Of a stretch of DNA of 64,000 bases, positions 59,827 to 64,000 are shown in pieces. The stretch lies in contig NZ_PSYW01000001.1 in NCBI RefSeq assembly GCF_003383095.1, positions 1,054,001 through 1,118,000 on the forward strand. The letters run 5' to 3'. The position numbers were made by a program, and so were the translations under genes. Position 1 is the stretch's first letter. Every line of letters begins with the position of its first letter. Below the pieces are notes generated by a model. That model was not told the DNA's origin, ran no database searches, and saw only the letters and a program-made list of their open reading frames with translations. This DNA is from Haloferax sp. Atlit-12N (GTDB taxonomy: Archaea; Halobacteriota; Halobacteria; Halobacteriales; Haloferacaceae).

Positions 59827-60461
59827 CCGTACACCTCTCGCGTCTCACCGTGATAGACGGCTTGCGGCGGCTCAGTCGGACGGATCACGACGTACTCCCA
59901 CCGCTCCGAGGGAAGTCCCTCGCCGTCGAGATCCTTCAGGTTGTAGTAACGGATGAAACCCCGGTGGAACGTCGACGGCGGGCCGACCCACACGAGGTAT
60001 TTGCATTGCTTGACCGGCGGGTAGTAGAAGTCCTGTGGGTCCTGCGAGGCGATAACGACCTTGACGCCCTTGTCTCGGTCCTCGTGGAGCATCGCGGCCA
60101 ACGTGTTGACCTTCGCGCTGGATTCGCTCTCGGAATCGGGTAGATGCCGATGGGCCTCGTCGACGACGACTTGGACGGGGTAGCCGGTGCGCTCGTGGTA
60201 GTCGTGGGCGATGGCGCGTACATGCTCTATCACCTCCATCGCGTCGTCGCACACCCACCGGATGCGCGAGGCAGTCGCCCGACGAGCTTCAGCTGCGGAG
60301 TAGACAGTCGTGGCGTCGTCGAGGTCGCGCCCGGAGATGCCACCGGCGTCCGTATCGTCGATCCAGATAGAGAGACCGGGGAACGTGTCGTGCATCTCCC
60401 GGAGGAAGGTCGTCTTCCCGGAGCCGGAGTCACCAACGACCGTGACGTGATACCGGTCCAT
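59823..60461 (-). CDS. Packaging-type (A32/FtsK-like) ATPase
   Basis: 212 residues. Walker A is GDSGSGKTT at 10-18, Walker B VQVVVDEAH at 96-104 followed by RHLPD, and VVIASQDPQDF at 135-145 is a sensor-like motif. The protein consists of this ATPase only, with no DNA-translocase gamma domain. Size and motif spacing fit genome-packaging ATPases of membrane-containing icosahedral viruses (PRD1 P9, SH1/SNJ1). It starts on the last base of the preceding gene's stop (TAATG). Confidence 0.75.
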   Translation of the reverse strand: MDRYHVTVVGDSGSGKTTFLREMHDTFPGLSIWIDDTDAGGISGRDLDDATTVYSAAEARRATASRIRWVCDDAMEVIEHVRAIAHDYHERTGYPVQVVVDEAHRHLPDSESESSAKVNTLAAMLHEDRDKGVKVVIASQDPQDFYYPPVKQCKYLVWVGPPSTFHRGFIRYYNLKDLDGEGLPSERWEYVVIRPTEPPQAVYHGETREVYG

Positions 60462-60871
60462 TACCGGCCCTCCGTACTCACCAGCGACGCGAGGTCCGGG
60501 TCGATGCCATCGTCCTCGTTGTGACCCGCATCGTCCTCACCGGCCTGCTGCGCCTTCTCGATGTTCTTGCGCATGACGACCAGCGTCTCCAGCGTTCCGA
60601 CCGTCACGTCGACGATAGCCGGAACGCCGTCAACGTCGATCATCTTCTGGAACCCGCGGACGAGTCGCTTCGGACCGCCGCGGTCCGGGTCCCACGGCGA
60701 TTCCATCCCGTCGAGCGACTGGTGCGGTTCGGTGGCGAACAGCATCTCCCGCGCGGTCGATGCCGACCCCATCGCTTCCTCTGCAGGAGCGCCCTCTGCC
60801 GCGGCGTGAGACGGTGCGACGCCTTCCTCCGGCGTGAGGGATTCACCGGGCGACGGCGGCCCCTCAGCCAT
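60461..60871 (-). CDS. Virus-like hypothetical protein
   Basis: 136 residues. The first 40 are Pro/Ala/Glu-rich and probably disordered; a structured part follows (KRLVRGFQKMIDVDGVPAIVDVTVGTLETLVVMRKNIEKAQ), ending acidic. Overlaps both neighbours in the leftward operon. Genes of this size flank the ATPase in haloviruses, but I see no specific match. Confidence 0.55.
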   Translation of the reverse strand: MAEGPPSPGESLTPEEGVAPSHAAAEGAPAEEAMGSASTAREMLFATEPHQSLDGMESPWDPDRGGPKRLVRGFQKMIDVDGVPAIVDVTVGTLETLVVMRKNIEKAQQAGEDDAGHNEDDGIDPDLASLVSTEGR

Positions 60872-61304
60872 TGTAGACCTCCTTGCAGTCGGCGCAGATG
60901 TAGTCGTACTCGTGCGCCCACGTGGGGAGCGCCCGGCGGTGTTCGTCGACGATGCCGTACCGGTCGCTTCCGCAGTCGGGGCACTCGGGGTCCTCCGGCT
61001 CTCCGCCGTCGGTGGCGATGCCCTCGACTGGGTCAGGGGCATCGAGTGCCGGGTTCCCGCCGTCAGTCACCGCCTCGACCTCGGGTTGAGTGTCCGGCAC
61101 TTCCGTGTCCGGCGATTCGTCCTGTGTGCCGGACTCAGTCTCTCGGACTGAAACCGGGTCATCGAGCGGTTGAATCATCGTGTCGTGGTCTCGGAGGTAG
61201 CATGAGGTCTCGTGATTGTGGATTCCCTGAGCGCGGAAATACAGCCCACAGTGCTCACATTGCTGGTCAGTCGCCGATTGGGGTTCGTAGGTTCCGCCGC
61301 TCAT
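60864..61304 (-). CDS. Two-zinc-finger protein of the leftward virus operon
   Basis: 146 residues. The first finger is CEHC...HNHETSC (Cys2His/Cys), the second CPDC near 109 with CADC near 138. The linker is acidic and disordered. The start overlaps the stop of the upstream membrane gene (ATGA). It is probably a nucleic-acid-binding or virion protein; not recognised. Confidence 0.6.
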   Translation of the reverse strand: MSGGTYEPQSATDQQCEHCGLYFRAQGIHNHETSCYLRDHDTMIQPLDDPVSVRETESGTQDESPDTEVPDTQPEVEAVTDGGNPALDAPDPVEGIATDGGEPEDPECPDCGSDRYGIVDEHRRALPTWAHEYDYICADCKEVYNG

Positions 61305-61510
61305 GCGACTGCCCCCGCGACGAAATTGAGCGCCGAGGCGATGCTCGCGCCCGCCGAACCAGACAAGTGTACGATACCGCTGAGTACGCCACACTCGCCC
61401 GCGACGCCGAGGAGAAAGGCGTTCTTGACGAACGGGCGGGAACTCTCAGAAGCCCGGAGATGGGCAACGAGAGCGCCCAAAACGAGTGTCGGATAGCCAA
61501 GCACAGGCAT
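61301..61510 (-). CDS. Small hydrophobic membrane protein
   Basis: 69 residues with hydrophobic segments VLGYPTLVLGALVAHL and GSAGASIASALNFVAGAVA and a central FLLGVAGECGVLSGI. First gene of the leftward operon; a TATATAG-like box is about 25 bases upstream. A virus membrane or holin-like role is possible but only a guess. Confidence 0.5.
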   Translation of the reverse strand: MPVLGYPTLVLGALVAHLRASESSRPFVKNAFLLGVAGECGVLSGIVHLSGSAGASIASALNFVAGAVA

Positions 61511-61632
61511 GAGTCGTTCTTATCGACGTGACTATATGAAACATCAACGAGTCTCGACACTCAATTATTGAGCGTTGAGTGCTGTACACTCCACTTTCGG
61601 CTTTTGAACACCCGGCCATCGACCCGAATGCA
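61511..61632. promoter_or_regulatory. Divergent promoter of the two virus operons with a palindrome
   Basis: Contains ACTATATGAA (minus-strand TATA, 61531-61540), the perfect CTCAAT-T-ATTGAG palindrome at 61560-61572, and CTTTTGAA (61601-61608), about 28 bases before the plus-strand ATG at 61633. One regulator at the palindrome could control both operons. Confidence 0.55.
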
Positions 61633-61833
61633 ATGCCAAAGGTTGGAGTTCCGTTCCTCGACACGGAAGTTGACACGGACGAACCCGGAGAATCGGCACA
61701 GAACCTCGGTCTCGCCACTATCGGCGTGATGATCTTCCTCGCCATCATGGGCGCGGCGACGTGGGCGTACAACAAGCTGAAGGAAACGACTGGCGTCGAC
61801 CAGGGGACCGGCATCCCGGTGGCAGGTGAGTAA
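61633..61833 (+). CDS. Small single-pass membrane protein, first gene of the structural operon
   Basis: 66 residues: an acidic head (FLDTEVDTDEPGESAQN), one helix LATIGVMIFLAIMGAATWAYN and a short tail with GIPVAGE. ATG 61633 is chosen by the CTTTTGAA box; an earlier in-frame start at 61579 lies across the promoter. It is followed by the capsid candidates after two bases, consistent with a virion membrane protein. Confidence 0.6.
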   Translation: MPKVGVPFLDTEVDTDEPGESAQNLGLATIGVMIFLAIMGAATWAYNKLKETTGVDQGTGIPVAGE

Positions 61834-61835
61834 GC

Positions 61836-62345
61836 ATGTCGACGCCGCTCACCTACAACACCGAACTCGCGGAAGCTGGTAACTCGAAGCCGGTCAAGGG
61901 CGCGATGCTCAAGCAGACGACGCTCCGCGCGGGCAACGAGATCGTCGTCTACGAGGAGTCGTGTCCCGCCGACAAGTACCTGTTCTGGGGCTTCGGCTAC
62001 CGGAACAAGCAGGCAGGGAACGCCTCGCACATCTACGCCCAGCTGAAGGCCAGCGGTAACGGAAGCGCCACGGCTGGCGACGCGATCAAGGGCGACCTCA
62101 TCGCGGTTATCACCGACTCGGAGGGCCGCGACGTGCTCCACCGCTACAACATCGGTGACCTCGAAACCCTCGCCGACGCCGCGGCGGACCCGCGTACTGA
62201 GCGACCCATCATGCCGGCGCTCGCGCCCATCGCGCGGGAGGACCAGCGGATTCAGCTTCGCATCGTCGCGGACGAGGAGTCCGACGGTGCCGAGATCGAC
62301 CCGAGCGCGTCGAGCGCCCGTATCTACCACGGGAAGCTCAACTAA
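61836..62345 (+). CDS. Candidate small major capsid protein (VP7/VP16 type)
   Basis: 169 residues, beta-rich, no signal or helix bundle: MLKQTTLRAGNEIVVYEE, DKYLFWGFGYRNKQAGNAS, YAQLKASGNG, DLIAVITDSEGR and IQLRIVADEES alternate in the way expected of a single jelly-roll. In SH1/SNJ1 and P23-77 a small and a large capsid protein are adjacent, as here. The assignment rests on length, composition and gene order plus the packaging ATPase. Confidence 0.6.
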   Translation: MSTPLTYNTELAEAGNSKPVKGAMLKQTTLRAGNEIVVYEESCPADKYLFWGFGYRNKQAGNASHIYAQLKASGNGSATAGDAIKGDLIAVITDSEGRDVLHRYNIGDLETLADAAADPRTERPIMPALAPIAREDQRIQLRIVADEESDGAEIDPSASSARIYHGKLN

Positions 62346-62363
62346 CCCGGAGGTCCCTCTTTC

Positions 62364-62789
62364 ATGTCTACCAACTCAGAGCGCAAGAGTAGCCTCCGCT
62401 TCGCCGGAAACGTCGGTCCTGACGACGTGGAGACCGAGACGTACGCCCTGCAGAAAGACGCGACAGTCGAAGAAGTCGCCGTTCGGATCTACCAGGGGCC
62501 GCGCCTCGATCTCCAGATCGTCCCGTTCGTCGAGCGGGGTGAACCGGGATACAGAGAGCGTATCCCGCTGGTCGAACTTCGCGGGAAGGAGTACGTCGAC
62601 GGCGATGACGACTACTGGATCTTCCCGACCAGCGAAGCGGTTCACGAGGGCGAACTCCTCGGGGTCGAGGTCCGCAACATCGATGGGTCGAACACCTACG
62701 ACTACGCCGTCGACATGGTCGTCGACAGAGCCGGAGGTGTGGCCCGCCCGGTCGACTCCTTTCTCGGCCGGCTACGGAGGCTGTTCTGA
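62364..62789 (+). CDS. Candidate second major capsid protein (VP4/VP17 type)
   Basis: 141 residues, predicted beta-rich: EEVAVRIYQGPRLDLQIVPFV, RIPLVELRGKEYVDGDDDYWIF, LLGVEVRNIDGSNTYDYAVDMVVD. It is shorter than SH1 VP4 (about 230), so it would be a minimal barrel. The stop overlaps the next start (TGATG). The C-terminus FLGRLRRLF is basic and could face the membrane or DNA. Confidence 0.55.
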   Translation: MSTNSERKSSLRFAGNVGPDDVETETYALQKDATVEEVAVRIYQGPRLDLQIVPFVERGEPGYRERIPLVELRGKEYVDGDDDYWIFPTSEAVHEGELLGVEVRNIDGSNTYDYAVDMVVDRAGGVARPVDSFLGRLRRLF

Positions 62790-63133
62790 TGGGTGTTGAC
62801 CAGTTCAGCCAAGAGGTCCGCGGCTCCGGTGGCACCCTCGCCACCAGCACGCAGGGGACCGTCGAGACGGACAACTACGCCCACGGCGACGGCTTCGACT
62901 TCGACGGCTCCGCGTACCCCTACACGCTGAATCCAGCCGAGACGATTCAAGAACTCGTCCTGACGAAGACCGGAAACATCGACATGGAGGTCACAACCAC
63001 CGGGGGTGACACGTTCACTATCCCTCTCGCTGGGAACGTTGGCTCGTTCGACAAGTGGGAGATCGACACCGTGACGTTCCGTGACCCGGACGCGACCGCA
63101 TCGACGCTCGCTGGAGGGTGGGCTGGCGAATGA
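62789..63133 (+). CDS. Virion-like beta protein, spike candidate A
   Basis: 114 residues rich in Thr, Gly and Asp with beta-strand alternation (IQELVLTKTGNIDMEVTTTGGDTFTIPLAGNVG and WEIDTVTFRD). No Cys and no signal. It sits after the capsid candidates and overlaps both neighbours by 1-4 bases. Possibly vertex or spike; not recognised. Confidence 0.5.
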   Translation: MGVDQFSQEVRGSGGTLATSTQGTVETDNYAHGDGFDFDGSAYPYTLNPAETIQELVLTKTGNIDMEVTTTGGDTFTIPLAGNVGSFDKWEIDTVTFRDPDATASTLAGGWAGE

Positions 63134-63438
63134 CCGGCATCGCACCCTCTGCGACCGGCGGTCAGATCGGCGACCCGGTGAACGTCTCGCTCGCCGCGAG
63201 TGAGAGCATCAGTCCACCGAGCGGCGAGGTCTGGCGACTCACCATGCTCGGCTTCGATGAGTCGAGTTCGGCGACTGCGACGCTGGACCTGAATGGAGCA
63301 CCGGTCATCAAGCGAAGCAACACGGGGAGCAACGAGGCAGACGCAACGCTCGTCGAGATATATCTCACGGACAGCGACACGCTCGCGGCCAACGACGCGG
63401 TGAGCTCCGTGACGCTGTCCGGCCACACAGTACTCTAA
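63130..63438 (+). CDS. Virion-like beta protein, spike candidate B
   Basis: 102 residues with repeated strands: VNVSLAASESISPPSG, VWRLTMLGFDESSSATATLDLNG, TLVEIYLTDSDTLAANDAVSSVTLSG. Start ATG 63130 overlaps the previous stop (ATGA). Similar in size and style to the gene before it, so the two could form a heterodimer like SH1 VP3/VP6; this is inference. Confidence 0.5.
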   Translation: MTGIAPSATGGQIGDPVNVSLAASESISPPSGEVWRLTMLGFDESSSATATLDLNGAPVIKRSNTGSNEADATLVEIYLTDSDTLAANDAVSSVTLSGHTVL

Positions 63439-63656
63439 TGTACACGAGAACGCACGACTCGGGCGCAGTCATCGAATGGACGCCCAACGACACGGAACTG
63501 GCAAAGCAAGCACTATCGGAGACGGACGGAACCGGAGTCACCTCCAAGTCGGAGGTCACCGCGAACGCACCGCTGGAACTCGGGAAGGAAGTCGCCCGCG
63601 CCGTCACAGAACGCTACCGTCAGTTGCTGGCGGAAAAGACGAGCGGGGGTGCGTAA
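63438..63656 (+). CDS. Small hypothetical virus-operon protein
   Basis: 72 residues; a first part with TRTHDSGAVIEWTPND and a helical end, LELGKEVARAVTERYRQLLAEKTS. Start overlaps the previous stop (TAATG). No motif recognised. Confidence 0.5.
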   Translation: MYTRTHDSGAVIEWTPNDTELAKQALSETDGTGVTSKSEVTANAPLELGKEVARAVTERYRQLLAEKTSGGA

Positions 63657-63659
63657 CCG

Positions 63660-64000
63660 ATGGTGTACGTCGCACCAGACGACTCGCCGAGCGCCGGGGA
63701 GACGTACGACCCGCGTGAGGACCTCACCGCGGGCGAACGCCTCGCCAACCAACTCGGCGGTGGTGGCGGTGATGATGACGACGATGACGACGACCGGCAA
63801 ACCTACTCGGACATCGTCGACGACGAGGATACCAACAACTCCGAGTCGGGGATGCCGGGCGCGGGGACGCCGACCAACGACATCGTCAGTCCTGACCCGA
63901 ACGAAAACAGCGACGGCGACGAAGTGACGATCAACCCGGACGGTTCCGCCTCGGTCGACACCGACCGGACGAGCCGGACCCTTGACGAGATTCGAGAGAA
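63660..64000 (+). CDS. Acidic virus-operon protein, partial at right edge
   Basis: ATG 63660-63662, open to the end of the window (113 codons seen). The start MVYVAPDDSPSAGETYDPRE is followed by a Gly5 and an Asp8 run (residues about 34-46) and a Ser/Thr/Asp/Asn-rich disordered region. It may be a long structural protein; its C-terminus is outside the window. Confidence 0.55.
   Translation, partial: MVYVAPDDSPSAGETYDPREDLTAGERLANQLGGGGGDDDDDDDDRQTYSDIVDDEDTNNSESGMPGAGTPTNDIVSPDPNENSDGDEVTINPDGSASVDTDRTSRTLDEIRE

Noticed and set aside
61579-61632. Upstream in-frame start for the small membrane protein of the structural operon
   Set aside because: It would lie across the TATA-like element that fits the ATG at 61633.

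Overview
The window is a piece of a haloarchaeal chromosome, most likely a Haloferax species or close relative. Evidence seen directly: high G+C coding DNA, strongly acidic proteins, TATA-like boxes about 25-30 bases upstream of start codons with little or no leader, and archaeal hallmark genes (ribosomal protein L40e, Sec61 beta, RLI/ABCE1, FAU-1, UPF0146, SepF, F420 reductase). From memory, the neighbourhoods uvrD with an HVO_0416-type zinc finger and uvrA with sepF match the H. volcanii HVO_0390-0440 region in reversed order; this could not be checked here.

Layout. 0-2 kb: a phosphonate-type ABC importer (end of the binding protein, phnC, phnE). 2-9 kb: uracil-repair genes (family 4 UDG, DUF99/endonuclease dU-like protein), an MBL-fold hydrolase, L40e, thioredoxin, Sec61 beta, pdxT, hisE, an MFS carrier. 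9-20 kb: F420 reductase, HAD phosphatase, UPF0146, archaemetzincin, a universal stress protein with rtcA, a PEBP protein, a VOC dioxygenase-like protein, a small EMC6-like membrane protein with RLI, a winged-helix regulator, and a PIN-ATPase-KH protein. 20-33 kb: M20 and M32 peptidases, a zinc finger, uvrD, a degenerate M24-fold protein, an SLC13 permease, DUF502, riboflavin synthase, a PrsW protease and a DUF7532-like/FAU-1 pair. 33-47 kb: a NifU-type scaffold, a Tat-exported LVIVD protein, ROK kinase, AIM24-like and stress proteins, zinc-ribbon and winged-helix small proteins, YgfZ, a geranylgeranyl-reductase-like flavoprotein, a BNR-repeat protein, an ABC exporter pair, and a large surface protein. 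47-55.8 kb: uvrA, sepF, a DUF1028 Ntn-hydrolase, a PUA protein, RNase R and several small proteins. No rRNA, tRNA gene or CRISPR array was recognised.

From about 55.8 kb to the right edge the DNA changes character. A repeat- and hairpin-rich segment next to a tRNA-3'-end-like sequence leads into a tyrosine integrase, two divergent ribbon-helix-helix regulators, AT-rich orphan genes, a leftward chain of overlapping genes (nuclease-like, packaging-type ATPase, zinc-finger and membrane proteins), and a rightward operon of a small membrane protein, two adjacent beta-rich proteins that look like the small/large capsid pair of tailless icosahedral haloviruses (SH1/SNJ1 lineage), and further structural candidates. 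I read this as an integrated provirus of the vertical single-jelly-roll lineage (Halopanivirales type) that continues beyond the window. It is the most interesting part of the sequence.
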